Source: Gentiana macrophylla
Lineage: Eukaryota > Streptophyta > Magnoliopsida > Gentianales > Gentianaceae
Assembly (NCBI GenBank): GCA_026214975.1
Contig: JAOBSW010000286.1
Coordinates: 62,001 to 126,000 of the forward strand
DNA: 64,000 nucleotides
Reading direction: 5' to 3'
Both the position numbers and the translations under genes were made by a program. Below, one piece after another: positions 33,584 to 45,119 of this stretch. The notes beneath the pieces are model-generated. The model was not told the DNA's origin and did no database searches. It saw only the letters and a program-made list of their open reading frames with translations. How positions within the stretch are numbered: position 1 is the stretch's first letter; each line of letters starts with the position of its first letter.

Positions 33584-35526
33584 CTACATAGGCTCTTCTT
33601 TGGCTTCGTATTCTCCTTTTACGTGGTTGACGATCAACTGAGAATCGATGTCTACCTGCAGACTCTTTGCCCCCAACTTAGATGCTAAAGTGAGTCCGGT
33701 GATCAGAGCTTCGTACTCAGATTCATTGTTGGTGGCCGGGAAGTTGAATCGGAGTGCATAGAGGAATTCCTCGCCTTTTGGGCTGATGAGCAGGAGTCCT
33801 GCCCCGGCCCCATCTTTGTTAGAGGCTCCATCGACATACAGTGACCAGTATCTAACCTCGGTGCTCGATTGACCCTGATCGGTGGCTATGGCTGCTTCTT
33901 CTGCTAGGAAATCTGCTAATGCTTGAGCTTTGGTAGCCGTTCGGGGGCGGAAATCCAAAACATACTCGGCTAGTTCTACCACCCATTCTGTTAATCTCCC
34001 TGATGTTTCTGGACGAGCTAATATTTGTCGAAGAGGCTGGTCGGTAATTACAACTATCGGGTAAGCCTGAAAACAAGGTCTCAGTTTTCGGGAGGTATGT
34101 ACTAAAGCTAATACTAGCTTCTCGGCCTTTGAGTATCTGACCTCTAGACCGTGAAGGGCTTTACTGACATAGAAAAATGGCTTTTGAACCCTGCCCTACT
34201 CCTTGACAAGGACGGCGCTTAGGGCCTCGTCATATACTGCTAAGTAGGCGAACAATGTATCTCCCGGCTGTGGCGAGGTTAATGTGGGTAGCTCGGTTAG
34301 GTAGGCTTTCAAATCTTCGAAGGCCTGCTGGCACTCCTCGTCCCATTTAAACGGGTTAGCATGTTTCAAGATCTTAAAGAATGGGAGGGCTCACTGAGCC
34401 GACCTAGACCCGAAGCGTCCGAGCACGGCCATCCTTCCTGTTAAACTCTGGACTTCTTTGACGTTCCTTGGTTTTGGCATGGTCCTTAGCGCTTCTACCT
34501 TGTCCAGGTTAGCCCTGATACCTTCCTTGGATATCATATAGCCCAAGAATTTTCCGGTCCGAACTCCGAATGTGCATTTTTTTGGATTAAGCTTCATAAG
34601 TGAAGTTCTGAGGGCTCCAAAGACCTCCCTTACGTCCATCAAGTATCGCTCCAGGGTCTTGCTTTTGATTAGGAGGTCATCTACATACACCTCCATACAC
34701 TTCCCAATATGGTCTTCAAATATCTTGTTGACGGCCCTTTGGTAGGTCGCTCGAGCATTTTTTAGGCCGAATGGCAGAGTTCTGTAATAGTACGTCCCAT
34801 ACTCAGTGATGAACGAGGTTTTTTCGGTGTCTTGAGGGTCCATGACAATCTGATGGTAACCCCTGTAAGCATCTAGGAAACCAAAAACTCCAAACCCTAT
34901 GGTCGAATCCACCATTTGATCTATTTTGGGTAGGGGTAACAGTCTTTGGGGCAAGCTTGGTTAAGGTCTGTAAAGTCTACACACATCCTTCAACTACTGT
35001 CAGGTTTCTTTACTAAGACGGGGTTTGCCATCCTATCTGGGTAACTCACTTCTCGAATGATGTTGTCCGGGAGCAGCTTGGTCACTTCCTTCTTAACGGC
35101 GTCCATCCGCTCTTATGCGAAATGCCTCTTCTTCTGGTGGATAGGCTTCCGGTTCGGGTCGACATTCAACTGATGCATAGCTAAAGCAGGGGATAGACCA
35201 GGCATCTCTTCCGTGGTCCAGGCGAACACGTCCTTAAATTCCTTTAGCAGGGCTACTAGCTGTTCTTTGTGTAAGTCGGGGATCCATAATCCTACCGCGA
35301 TGGTCCGGTCCTTTCGATCTTCCCACAGGCATACTTCTTCTATTTTGTCATCAGAGGACCAAGTTTCCACTCCCTCGGGCAGCAATTCTTCGATAAGGTG
35401 TGGTTCAGATCTGATAGATCCATCTGCTTCGGATGCGTAGCAGCTTCTCGCCTGATCCATGTTGCCCACGATTTCCATGAGGCCTCCATCGGCCAAGAAT
35501 CTTAGGCTATTGTGCGTGAGTGACAC
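33584..35526 (-). pseudogene. Tat pol: reverse transcriptase, RNase H and second (archaeal-type) RNase H
   Basis: Frame 35526-35113 holds the linker and RT N-terminus (FKDVFAWTTEEMPGLSP). Frame 34954-34391 is the RT core (FGFLDAYRGYHQI, YYYRTLPFGLKNARATYQR, MEVYVDDLLIKS). RNase H follows with PFKWDEECQQAF and KPFFYVSKAL. Frame 33982-33584 is an archaeal-type RNase H (LYVDGASNKDGAG, NESEYEALITGL, DSQLIVNHVKGEY) diagnostic of Tat elements. Stops and frameshifts near 35113, 34960, 34395 and 34200 break it; RT aspartates are intact. Confidence 0.92.
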
Positions 35527-35543
35527 GATTGCCCGTAAACTGA

Positions 35544-35891
35544 TCAGCGGGGGTCGCCTAAAATTATATTATAAGGAGATGGTGCCTTAACCACCACGTA
35601 CTCAACTAGGAGAGTTCGGCTTAAAGGAGGTCGGCCGAAGGTGGTAGGGAGGAAAATGGTGCCCTCGGGATACACTGGCGGATCGGCAAAGCCGAATAAA
35701 GGTGTAGTGGCTGGGGATAACTCAAAGTGATTTAAGTGCATCAAACGTAAAGTAGAGTAGTATAAAACACTAACCGCACGTCCGGTGTCAATACAAATAT
35801 GCCTAACCAGATTTCGATCAACCACGGCTTCGATGATGAGGCCACCGTTGTTAATCACCAAGGGGATAGAGTCTTTGGTGTAGTAAGCCAC
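35544..35891 (-). pseudogene. Tat pol: protease fragment
   Basis: This is a retropepsin-like segment with CIDTGRAVSVLYY (DTG present) and, about 80 residues on, PSPYNIILGDPR. It is the first coding sequence after the PBS; the gag normally found upstream is absent. It leads directly into the RT linker. Confidence 0.85.
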
Positions 35892-36057
35892 CTGCTGGAG
35901 AAATCTCTGTCTTTTCCAGGGCGTTGTGGTATCGGAGCATCGATCATCCAGGGCCTGGCTGCCGTAGCTACCGGAGATGGTTTTTACGTTCTTCTTGTTC
36001 AGGCAAATTCCATGGACAAATTACTCACAAAAAGGAGGCCCTCCTTCTAGCGCCAAT
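35892..36057 (-). other. Tat leader with PBS
   Basis: After the 5' LTR the minus strand reads ATTGGCGCTAGAAGGAGGG (PBS at 36041-36055), then a short leader to the protease. The exact tRNA is not assigned. The short distance shows that the gag region is deleted. Confidence 0.7.
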
Positions 36058-36854
36058 TGACGATCCAAAAATCGTCTCCTTAAATCTTAGGGTTCTTTCT
36101 CTTGATGATAGTCCAAAGGTATTTCAAGAATATGAAGAACGACAAAACGATGGGGGTGATTTGAGATGTTTTAGACTGCACATGACGGTGGTCAAGCTGC
36201 CTACGTATCCAATGCTGGGATCAGAATCAAGTCTCCGTAGTTCCTTAGGGAGTTTATATAGAGGGGCCTGTGCCCTAGAGTTAGTGTGTAGCGTGTATGA
36301 GATGGGCTCTTAATTACCGTGTTCCCTAAGGAAAAGATTATAACTCATTAATCTCCTTGATTCTAGGAGATAATTATAGTATCCAAATATTCGTATTTAA
36401 GTGATAAAGATTGGAGTATTAACGAATCGAGATTCTTTCTGTAAGTATTAGTTTATTACGCACGTGGGAAATATGATTAAGAGACTGACTCTGGCCGACA
36501 TGAATGGCCCAAGCTGAACTGACCGACCCTTGATGGTCGGGGAGAATGGCTGAGCTGGTGTCATATCGGACTCTTATGCTTGGTAAGTCAGGGACTTTGG
36601 ATGACCGATAAGGTTGGTCATCGGTCAGCTAGGATGTAAGCGACGCCCGACCTTAAGATGTCGGATACGGAACTCGAATCTGCTTATGATTGGTGGAGAT
36701 CGGTTCTAAGCACTGGTCGACCTGAAAAGGATGGGGCGAGCAACCGGACTGTGTTAGTCCGGTTACTAGGATGTCCAGCGCCATCTCTCTCCTTCTTTAA
36801 TGTAGAGCCACTAAAGAGGTGCCACGTAGGTAGGTACAATTCTTGGCATCGTCA
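36058..36854 (-). repeat. 5' LTR of Tat element D
   Basis: It runs TGACGATCC...GCATCGTCA, 797 bp, with TATATAAA at 36253-36260 on the minus strand. It retains the ~95 bp lacking in the other LTR. Confidence 0.92.
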
Positions 36855-38228
36855 CCCACTACGACTTAATTATTATTTATCCTATTTATTTAATAAAAAA
36901 GTATTTCATAAAAAGAATTTAGTTTTTTAATTAAGTAATTTAATTAAATACCTATTTAAAGGAATTAATTCCAAATACTTCTCATAATATTGGTTACGCA
37001 AATTATGAAAAAAGAGAGAGAGAGAGAGATAGAGGCAACGACGGCAAAAAAAAGGACGCATGCATCGACGGCAAAATTCAGAAAAAGGGAGAACGTAAAC
37101 TTCAATCGCAGGTCCAATCCGTTAATTGTTCAAGATGCCGCAGTAGAAGAAATCGATCACTGGATGAAGATGGTCGTTTCCATACTCTTTGTTTTCTAAA
37201 CGGTAAGTTTTCAGTTTATCCCTAGTTTTTGGTTTTCGTCGGGTTTGATTCTTCAAAAATTCATATCTTTCAATCCGTAGCTCTGTTTTGCAGCCATGAG
37301 TAGTCAAAACGATCGTCTTGGAGTGTAGATTCTTCTAAAAATAGTTCACAACTAGTAATCAAGGTAAAATTCAGTTTTACACACTTTTGCATTTCAGGTT
37401 TTTCAAGGAAACTAGGATTTTTAGGGTTTCTTGTTGATCAAATAGGTTTTGGGTTTGAGGATCAAGAGATGTAGCAGTTGCTTGGTGGTTTCCTTTGAAG
37501 ATTGTTTGCACTTTAGGTAAGAGGCTCTTCCTAATGAATAATTATGGTTTTACAATGTGTAGGTTGAGTGTTAGTTGTAGCAAGGAATCATGTATAATGT
37601 TGTAGTTAAAGTGTTGGATGCTATGTGATGTTTAGTTATGTTTAAATTAGGTTTTACTGTTGTTTCTTTGTGATAGTTGATGTTACACACGTTTGGATTA
37701 GGTTAGAAATCATTAATGTCCTGAAAACTGAGTTTATGGGAGTTACTACGCTCGGTGCAAGCGTACCAGAGGTCAGTGCAGATGCACTGGCTCAGCAGAA
37801 ATATTTGGTGAGCTTCTGGTCATCTAGTGCAGTAAAGATCGATGCTCAAGATCTTGGGCGACCGCCTCTGCATTTTGGGGAAAATGTTGTTTTAAGCCAT
37901 GTAATGAGTTTTAATTGTTGTTCCATGATACAATAACATTAATTAAACATGAACGACTCGATTGAGCTTCTGATGCATTTAGTTCCGCCACCGGATGTAC
38001 ACTTCAAGGGAGTTGAAGTTCGGGACCGTCGGAAGGGCATGAAAGGGCTTGTGCTTTGATGAACTAAAGTTCATCATTGCCTGTGTAATTGCTAGGCCTT
38101 GTCCATGTGTAGTGGTCTAGGAAAGAGAGAAGTAGGTGTGAGGGAGCTTATTTGAAAATACTTAGGTGGCTAGTTAACGACAAATAATAAATACATACTG
38201 GCATAGTAATTTGGTCAAGCAGGACTTG
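36855..38228 (+). repeat. 3' LTR of X', remainder, truncated
   Basis: It starts with the TSD CCCAC, then TACGACTTAATTATT as in the X LTRs (reverse complement). It carries a degenerate TATA (CTATTTAAAGG) near 36955, a (GA)n run at about 37015-37029, a small palindrome CAGTGCA-GA-TGCACTG at 37774-37789, and the conserved block AGGGAGTTGAAGTTCGG at 38008-38024. Similarity to X stops near 38228, leaving the last ~890 bp missing. Confidence 0.82.
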
Positions 38229-38251
38229 AGAAGGCAAACAAATCAACCAAC

Positions 38252-39196
38252 ATGCCTCGAATAGTGTTGAACATCAAGCCTATTTCCATGTACCCAGGAT
38301 CAGCAGTCAGAGAGCAATACGAAGAGGACAAGAACCGGGTGGAAAAGGAAAAAGAAGCACTTAAGAAAGAGCCTGAAGAGAGCGTAACGGAGTGCAGCAC
38401 GTATCGTCCAGGTGAGTTTCCCTTAGAGTTAATTGAAATATCATCGTTTGATTACGATTCCGATGATCCTAAAGAGGATCTGGACACAATGTTTTTAGTG
38501 CCTGAGGATTACCCAGACTCAGATACCATAGTGAAGTTGGGAGATTGTGGGATGTTCCGACTCCTGATCTCTATAAACATTGTATCAGTAGGTTTAGGTC
38601 TCTACGACTCCAGCTCGAGTTGCAACATCCTTCCTTTTTCCCTCAGCCAAAAGATTAAGATTCTGGTTATCATGGATCAAACTCGAACTATGACCTTTAT
38701 TGATCGAACTAGAGATATGTCTGCCGGTCTGCTGAGGAATTGCACAATTAAGGTAAGAGGATTCACCTTTCCAATAGATTTCACGGTTATAGGTGTACCA
38801 GAGGATCCAAGTGCCCCAGTTCTGTTGGGTAGACCTTCCTTAGCGAGCAGCCGGGCGATCATGGACTTTGTTAATAGGGAGATAACTCTGAGGACTAATA
38901 ACGATGTTGTATCTATCAAGATCCTAGAGCCCCTAGATAATAGGACGGAATGTTGCAAGATGACTTATGGTTCGGGGAAAGTGAAAATCATGGAGACAGA
39001 AGAGGAAAGGCATAGGCACCGAGAGATTCTAGTAGAAACCATTGAGCATGAATTCATAATAGTACTGCTAAGAGAGCATGAGGACAAGGGCCACGACCAG
39101 ACGTTCATAGAAGTGAGTGCTTCTGAGAGACGTAGTGAAAGGGAACTTCTAGTGAAAAGTGTGGAATCCCAGAGCATAAAAGTTAAATCTCGATGA
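38252..39196 (+). CDS. Athila-like retropepsin domain protein, 314 codons
   Basis: The frame is open from MPRIVLNIKPISMYPG to KSVESQSIKVKSR. The N-terminus is charged (EEDKNRVEKEKEALKKEPEE) and acidic (DYDSDDPKEDLD). The centre resembles Athila-type proteases: YDSSSSCNILPFSL where the usual active site is D-S/T-G-S, then SAPVLLGRPSLASSRAI. The glycine after the catalytic Asp is serine, so activity is doubtful. No gag or RT adjoins it. Athila gag-pol normally has the protease between gag and RT, so this is a fragment or a stand-alone protease-like ORF. Confidence 0.65.
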   Translation: MPRIVLNIKPISMYPGSAVREQYEEDKNRVEKEKEALKKEPEESVTECSTYRPGEFPLELIEISSFDYDSDDPKEDLDTMFLVPEDYPDSDTIVKLGDCGMFRLLISINIVSVGLGLYDSSSSCNILPFSLSQKIKILVIMDQTRTMTFIDRTRDMSAGLLRNCTIKVRGFTFPIDFTVIGVPEDPSAPVLLGRPSLASSRAIMDFVNREITLRTNNDVVSIKILEPLDNRTECCKMTYGSGKVKIMETEEERHRHREILVETIEHEFIIVLLREHEDKGHDQTFIEVSASERRSERELLVKSVESQSIKVKSR

Positions 39197-39667
39197 AGAG
39201 GCAGACCTACTGCATGATTTAAGGAAGAAAGGCGTGCCAGGAGAAGAGCTCAAAAATGTTCTACGACGGTAAAAACCTCTGGAGTTAAAGCCCCGACCCC
39301 TGAGTAAGCGAGGATCTGAAGAAAGTCGAGTTGGCGACTATAAACTTAGAACTATTTATCTTGAACCCTTATATAGGATAGGTGTCAATAAAAGTAGCCG
39401 GATGAAATGGAGAGCTTTTTTTCATCCTACCGCACCCTTAGGCTTGAAACTGATGGTTGTTGGGAAGATTTTTTTTACTCGTTGTGGATTCTAGTGAGGT
39501 AGGTTAGGATTGAGTCGGAAGTAGCAACAAAAGGAGTAGAAACTAGTGATTTTTGAGGTCAGGATTGAGCAGTGAGCTAAAGTAAAGTGTGCAAAAAAGG
39601 AGAGCAGAAAATCTTGAGAAAGTAGGCCACGGTAAGTCGGGAGTAACCCCCGGGTTACCGACCTAAC
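39197..39667 (+). other. Downstream part of fragment E
   Basis: There is no long frame. Short coding-like traces such as LLHDLRKKGVPGEEL are interrupted by stops. A palindromic GTAACCCCCGGGTTAC lies near 39640. It ends at the TGTAACG terminus of Y. Confidence 0.5.
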
Positions 39668-40794
39668 TGTAACGTCCCGTTCTCAGACACCGAGTCCTTA
39701 TCCAGAAAAGGAACATTCGGCACGTATAAAATAAAATAAATTCCCAAACATCCAAGAATAGAAACACAATCTAAAGATGGAAATGTAACATTTATTACAT
39801 TATAAAAGAACTAAACGATATCCAAAACATACGAAATCCTTTAGAATAAACTAAAAAGAAAATACAATGTTTCCAAACAAAACTTCAAGTCCAAAGTATT
39901 AAAATTAAAAATAGAAATAAATAAACTCTTCTACTTCGGCATCCTTAAACGTCCTCATCAAAGTCTTCATCGAAGTCCTGTTCAACCTGTTCATCTTATC
40001 TCCCACAAACACATAGTAAAACAATGCATTTGAGGTAAGTACAAAGTACTCAATAAGAGGTAGAAGCTACGAATTAACTAAGGTTTATACGCAAGTTTTA
40101 TAATTAATAAGTTATCTTTCTGAGACCGACTCAATCTAGGGTTCACTCCATGTCCATCAGCATGTTATGACTATGTGTTTCTAGCTTAACTTATCTTGGT
40201 TACGTCATCATCCAGGGCACTATGCATGATGTGTATCCCTCACGAGATATCCTTGCCAACTACGGTGAATAGCACCGGTAGTCCCGGGAACCCCTAGATG
40301 CATATACGTTCGGCGAATTTCCTCCACTGTCATTTAGCCGTTTATAGGCCAGCAGCGTTGTTCACTTTTACTGAACGTATCACATCACCAATATGAATAT
40401 GTGCCTCACCAAGAATAGGTGACGTTTTATCTTTTACTACCACGTATGTAATTTCATTGTGTATTAACTAGCCACCTAAGTGTTTTCAAGGCAAAGCTCA
40501 CCTTATCAACTCTACTCCCTCACTTATACAGCTAGACGTCACATCCTATCACATACACAGATATTGATGAACTCTAGTTCATCAAAGCATAAGCCCTTTC
40601 AGGCCCTTCAGATGGTCCCGAACTTCAACTCCCTTTAAGAGTACATTCGGTGCCGGAGCTAAACGCATCAGAAGCTCAATCGAGGCTTGTTCATGTTTAA
40701 TTAATGTTATTAGATCATTACTATAAGGTTATAACTAATCCCAAATCACTACACTCAAAAATACGTGAAAACGAGAAAAATGGTATTTCTGGGG

Positions 40795-40904
40795 CGTAGG
40801 TGCACACCTACGGATTTGATAGGTGCGCACCTAAGGATGCTGAGAATTCCCTGAACTCTCTGTTCTCGTAGGTGTACACCTACGGAAGGCTAGGTGTGCG
40901 CCTA
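40795..40904 (-). repeat. Four palindromes in the Y LTR
   Basis: CGTAGGTG-CA-CACCTACG (40795-40812), TAGGTGCGCACCTA (40820-40833), CGTAGGTGTACACCTACG (40867-40884), and the imperfect TAGGTGTGCGCCTA (40891-40904). They alternate long and short and start about 940 bp into the LTR. Confidence 0.85.
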
Positions 40905-41610
40905 CCAGGCCTATAGCCTACCGACTCATTTTCTTCATCCTGAACGATTTCTACCCCTTTCCAAACCCATTCAACCTCGATAAAACTCAGAAAATAGCAG
41001 AAAAACACATCTTTAACAAAGTAAATCATCTCATACTCCTTTGACAATAAAAAGACATGACTTTTAACATCTAAACATATCAAATCATCAACCTTAACCT
41101 ATAAACAATAATTAAATCGTACAAAGAGCCTCTTACCTTTTAGCAAGCTATTCCCACTCAAAAGCTACGAAAATCTACAGCAAAACCTTGAATTTTTCTG
41201 CAGGAACCCTATGTGATCAATCCATAATTAAATTAGATACGATTAGGCGCTTCTAAAATAAAAGACTACGATTTTAAGAGTTTAGATTTCACAAAAATGT
41301 CCATAACCGCATCTAGGGCTTGGAACATATCTTATGAAAAACTCCAACTTTCTGGTGTTGAATCGACACTCCCTTCACGGTGATTCCGTTGCTCTACTCT
41401 GATCTGAAAACCGTTAAGATCCGACTTAGATACTGAAAGAAATCTCTCTCAACCCTAATAGCTCTCACACACTGTTTCTCTCTAGAGCATAGAAAGAAAT
41501 TCTGATTTCTTTTTGGTTATGGGAACTAATGGGATTTATTTTCCTTAACGAGAAAATCCCAAAATAATAATTTCTTATTATTTTCCCTTATCATTGAAAA
41601 TCAGATTTTC

Positions 41611-41615
<5 letters not shown>

Positions 41616-41702
<87 letters not shown>

Positions 41703-41798
41703 TATATATATATATTAAATATATATATATAAATTAATGAAAATACTTAACTCCAATGAAAGAAGTAAAGAAATAATAATATATATATATATATATAT
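41616..41798. repeat. AT microsatellites in the Y LTR U3
   Basis: Uninterrupted (AT)n at 41616-41698, then short AT runs to about 41732, and a second (AT)n at 41778-41798. They occupy the LTR offset where X has its TATA box (about 130 bp). Confidence 0.92.
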
Positions 41799-41846
41799 TT
41801 TTGCAAAATGACACGTCTGCCCTTTCCCGAAAATCAGAATATTACA

Positions 41847-41985
41847 TTCTTCCCCCTTAAAAGGAGTTTCGTCCACGAAACAAGAACATACCTGGTAAAT
41901 CTAAAAACTCTTGAAACTCGATAATCATGTCGTCTTCAACTTCCCAAGTAGCCTCATTCGGTGAATGATTGCTCCATTCCACCTT
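41847..41985 (-). pseudogene. Chromodomain C-terminus and PPT of chromovirus Y
   Basis: The minus strand encodes VEWSNHSPNEATWEVEDDM and ends FRGRNSF with stop TAA 41859-41857. NHS-EATWE is the hallmark of the C-terminal chromodomain in Tekay/Del-type integrases. AAGGGGGAAGAA (PPT) separates it from the LTR. An in-frame TAG sits just upstream at 41988-41986, where homology ends. Confidence 0.85.
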
Positions 41986-42185
41986 CTACCCATTTCTCCT
42001 ATACAAACACCCTTCCACCACCATTATCCATCATCTTCATCAATTATCTTCTTCTTCTTCATCACCAAAATTTCTCCATTTGTTCTCCTTCTAAAAATCT
42101 CGGCTACCATCACCGCCAATATCACCACCAAAATCCTCTATTTTTTCTTCCATTTCAACACCCAAACATCATTCTTTCCAACCTC
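41986..42185. other. Pyrimidine-rich segment between Y and copia F
   Basis: This is CT- and CCA-rich low-complexity sequence. Two overlapping 77-codon plus-strand frames exist in different phases, as expected from composition alone. No gene is supported. It may be the pre-insertion flank of copia F. Confidence 0.5.
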
Positions 42186-42799
42186 TGTTGCTGAATAGTG
42201 CTGCTATAACACGTTTTTGCTGCTGGATATACAGAAACCCGAATCCGGATCCGATCCATAATTGGATCGTCATATCCGATTCTCAACACCGACCGAGACA
42301 CTCGATCTAGCACAACGGAAGCTACGAATAAATTCGCATGCAAATTTTACCACGATAAGATCTACATAAATAATTAATCTAACTAATAGAAGGTTAAATA
42401 TTTACCTCAAAAGAGAGGAAGAAATAAATCGACATATGGAGAAGCCACTATCTTCCTGATTGTATCTCCAAGCGACGACTGGTGGACGTCAATCCTCGCC
42501 ATAGAACATTCTCAAATATGCACAAGAAAAAACCCTGGGTTTTTCCTTCTCTTAATGACTAGAACAAGAAAATAATTTTCTCTCCTTTTTATTTGCAAGT
42601 GGCGCAATTTTCATTGTGTTATTGTGTGGGATGAACTCTCTTTATATAGGAATATAACTAGTCAAGAGAGATATCATTTTCACACCACAATTACCTATTC
42701 CCAAAAGGAAAAGATATTTTTGTCACAAAATAAGAGATAATTCCCAAAAAATCAATCTCTTATTTTTCGAATAATTATCCAACAAATAGATAATTAATT
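42186..42799 (-). repeat. 3' LTR of copia F, distal part, including the left TSD of X
   Basis: There is no coding sequence. It contains a GAATCCGGATCCGATCC stretch and an internal AT-rich half. It ends in TAATT (42795-42799), the TSD of LARD X. Confidence 0.6.
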
Positions 42800-45119
42800 T
42801 GTAACACCCCGCTCCCGGATACCGAGCCCTTATCCGGAAGAGAAACGTTCGGCGCATATAGTATTAAATAAATCTAATATTATACGCAAGCCTCTACGTC
42901 GTCGTATCAAATAAAAGCAAATGGAAGCCCAAAAGACTCGGGTAAAAACATAAAAGCTACTATGAATAGAAATTAACCATGCTAAAGATGGAAATGTAAC
43001 TTTATTACATCAAAAGGAAAAATACGAAGTCCAAGATAAACGTACGACAAGTCTCGAAAGACCAAAAGCCTACTCCAAAGGTACTACAAGTCTATCTAAA
43101 AGAATAACAAAGCATAAATAAAAGATAAATCTTCAACGTATGTCGTCAAACGTCGTCACCGAAAGCCTCTCTAAAACATGCTCAACTTTGTTCGTCTTCT
43201 CACCCCACAATGCATACAAAAGAAAATGCAAAGGAGGTAAGTACAAAGTACTTAGTAAAAGTGAGAAGCTATGACAACAATTATAATTTATAAAGAAAGG
43301 ATATTTGATTGTTTAGTTATTTATGTGAGACCGACTCAATCTGGGGTTCATTTCATGTCCATCAACATGAACTGACTAAACGTTACTACTTAGCTTATCT
43401 GTGTTACAACCGCACTCAAGGGCACTACGCGCATCCACCTCGTAAGAGTCCCTCCGCATTTTAGGGTCATTATGACTCACGGAGTTCTTCCACCTCAGGG
43501 ACACTATTTTGCAACATATTAGTGGATCACACCAATATCCACGAAGTCTAGAAAAGGTAGACTCCGATAGCACGCACACCTCGGCAGAGTCCCTCTGTAC
43601 TTAGGGTCATTGACCTACAGAGTTCCACCACCTTCAGAGGTAGCACATGCATCGCGATTTAGCCTGGTGCCTAGCCAAGAGAGACATGTTGTTTAATCTT
43701 TTACTAGTCAAGTACGTATTATATTAAAATGATTAACAAACCACCTAAGTGTTTTCAATTAATCTCCCTCACCTTGACTACTCTCTTCCTAGACCACTAG
43801 ACACGGAAAAGTCCTAGCAATTACACAGACATTGATGAGTGCTAACTCATCAAAGCACAAGCCTATCATGCTCTTCCGACGGATCCGAACTTCAACTCCC
43901 TTTAAGAGTACATTCGGTGTTTTAACGGAACGAATCAGAAGCTCAATTCAGGCTTGTCCAAGTTTATACAGTGTTAACATATCACGTTTAAAAGTTTAGA
44001 AATGATAAAACGTACTTATAAGGCTGAACAACAACCAAACGCCCGTTTAAAGACATGGATGCCCGTCTGGAACCTACTGGACGCCCGTCCACTTTCCCCC
44101 AGACGCTCGTCCCCCTAAAATAGTTACATCCTGAACGTAAAATAACACCTCAGACGCCCGTCCAGAGAAACCAGACGCTCGTCCGAAATGTGCCCCAAGT
44201 AGACGCCCGTCCAGAGAGGCCAGACGCTCGTCCACCTGGGTTCGACTAGAACCCTAAAATCCTCAAGTTCGATCCAAATCAGTTTCTAACCCAAAATGAC
44301 AGCAATTTAAACATAGTAAAACGTAAATAAACATATCTAACCATTCCAAGAACACCTATGATCCTTGATCAACGAAAAACACATCTTAAAACCTTAAAAC
44401 TTGATCTAAACCTCATAAACGATAATTGGAATCATAGGAAGAGCCTCTTACCTTAATTGCCTGCAACACCGACAGCAAAACACCAAGCAACTGCAACAAT
44501 TGTTGATCCTCCACCCCAAAACCTATGTGATCAACAAGAAACCCTAAAATCCTATTTCTTGCTGAAAACCGAAACTGAAAGAGCCTGAAAAACAGAAGAT
44601 TACCTGGGCTTACTGCCGTGAAACTATTTTTAGATTATTCTACGCTTCAAGACGATCGTTTCGACTACTCACGGCTGCGAAACAGAGCTACGGATTAAAA
44701 GTTATGAATTTTTCAAGAATCGAACTCTACGAATACCGAAAACGAGGATTAAACTGAAAACTTACGAAACCGAGAGATGTTGTTTTCCAAAGTTGCGTCT
44801 CCTCGCGCTGATCACTTTTCTCTCCTGCGCCATCTTGATCAGATGAACGGATTGATCACACGGGTCTTCCTATTATTTCGTTTTCTTCTCCGCGTTCTTC
44901 TATTGATGCCGCCGTTTTCTGCTCTATTTTTTTCCGAATTCAGCGTGTGAACTAATAACGAATTAGTTTGGGGATTATTCCTTTTTATAGCCATTTAATT
45001 AAAATCATTAATTAAATAACTAAATCCTTTTAATTAAACAAATAGGATAAATAATAATTAAGTCGTCGTGGGTATGACCAATTACTAATTTACCCTTTCT
45101 GAAAAGTCGGGATGTTACA
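42800..45119 (-). repeat. 3' LTR of LARD X
   Basis: The plus strand runs TGTAACACCCCGC...GGGATGTTACA. On the minus strand it has TATAAAAAGG at 44983-44990, a palindrome array at 44037-44233, an internal two-copy repeat around 43430-43640 (each with GAGTCCCTC and GGGTCATT), and the blocks GAGGTAAGTACAAAGTAC (43234-43251) and CTCCCTTTAAGAGTACATTC (43896 onward). Confidence 0.93.
44037..44233 (-). repeat. GACG-YY-CGTC palindrome array in the X 3' LTR (8 units)
   Basis: Units include GGACGCCCGTCC, AGACGCTCGTCC and AGACGCCCGTCC. CCC and CTC centres alternate in the later part. The array starts about 886 bp into the LTR. The 5' LTR array has nine units. Confidence 0.88.

Larger units (their letters stand above)
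28514..36854 (-). mobile_element. Tat-lineage Ty3/gypsy element D with an antisense accessory gene
   Basis: The LTRs are 28514-29215 and 36058-36854, with TSD CCCAC (28509-28513, 36855-36859). Pol is on the minus strand: protease, RT, RNase H, a second archaeal-type RNase H, integrase. Between integrase and the 3' LTR lies an opposite-strand accessory gene with introns. Dual RNase H and an extra ORF upstream of the 3' LTR are known for Tat/Retand elements. Gag is missing: the protease begins only about 165 bp after the PBS. The element is 8.3 kb, decayed but structurally clear. Confidence 0.92.
11738..38228 (+). mobile_element. LARD X' (TGTAAC-type LTR), plus strand, in three pieces, both ends truncated
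   Basis: The pieces are 11738-12441, 26531-28513 and 36855-38228. The first two are the reverse complement of the interior of LARD X (about 48250-47560 and 47560-45120). The third continues the 3' LTR that starts at 28462. The 5' LTR, PBS and about 800 bp of interior are missing at the join with SIRE A. The 3' LTR stops about 890 bp short, at 38228. Insertions B and D interrupt it with clean 5-bp duplications (AACCT, CCCAC). Divergence from X by eye is large, so this copy is older. It is probably non-autonomous, because no pol domain is found. Confidence 0.82.
38229..39667 (+). mobile_element. Gypsy fragment E encoding a retropepsin-like protein
   Basis: This segment is unlike the flanking LTRs and holds one long plus-strand ORF (38252-39196). 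It then has about 470 bp with broken frames that may be decayed gypsy coding sequence. It is bounded on the left by truncated X' and on the right by the inserted LTR of Y. No termini of its own are seen. Confidence 0.6.
39668..41846 (-). repeat. 3' LTR of chromovirus Y
   Basis: The plus strand runs TGTAACGTCCCG...ATATTACA, 2.18 kb. It shares blocks with X such as GAGGTAAGTACAAAGTAC (40032-40049) and CTCCCTTTAAGAGTACATTC (40629 onward). It holds four TAGGTGYRCACCTA palindromes (40795-40904) and AT microsatellites in the U3 region. Confidence 0.87.
39668..41985 (-). mobile_element. Tekay-type chromovirus Y, 3' end only
   Basis: The minus strand shows the C-terminus of a chromodomain ORF (41985-41857), a polypurine tract, then a complete 3' LTR (41846-39668). 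The LTR shares termini and several internal blocks with LARDs X and X'. Everything upstream of the chromodomain tail is missing beyond about 41990. The TSD cannot be confirmed because the 5' end is lost. Confidence 0.78.

Noticed and set aside
36990..37199. 69-codon plus-strand ORF starting in a GA repeat
   Set aside because: It lies inside the X' LTR, the GA run drives composition, and the X LTRs lack it.
41961..42198. Two overlapping 77-codon ORFs in a CT-rich segment
   Set aside because: They are overlapping frames in low-complexity pyrimidine-rich sequence without motifs; composition explains them.
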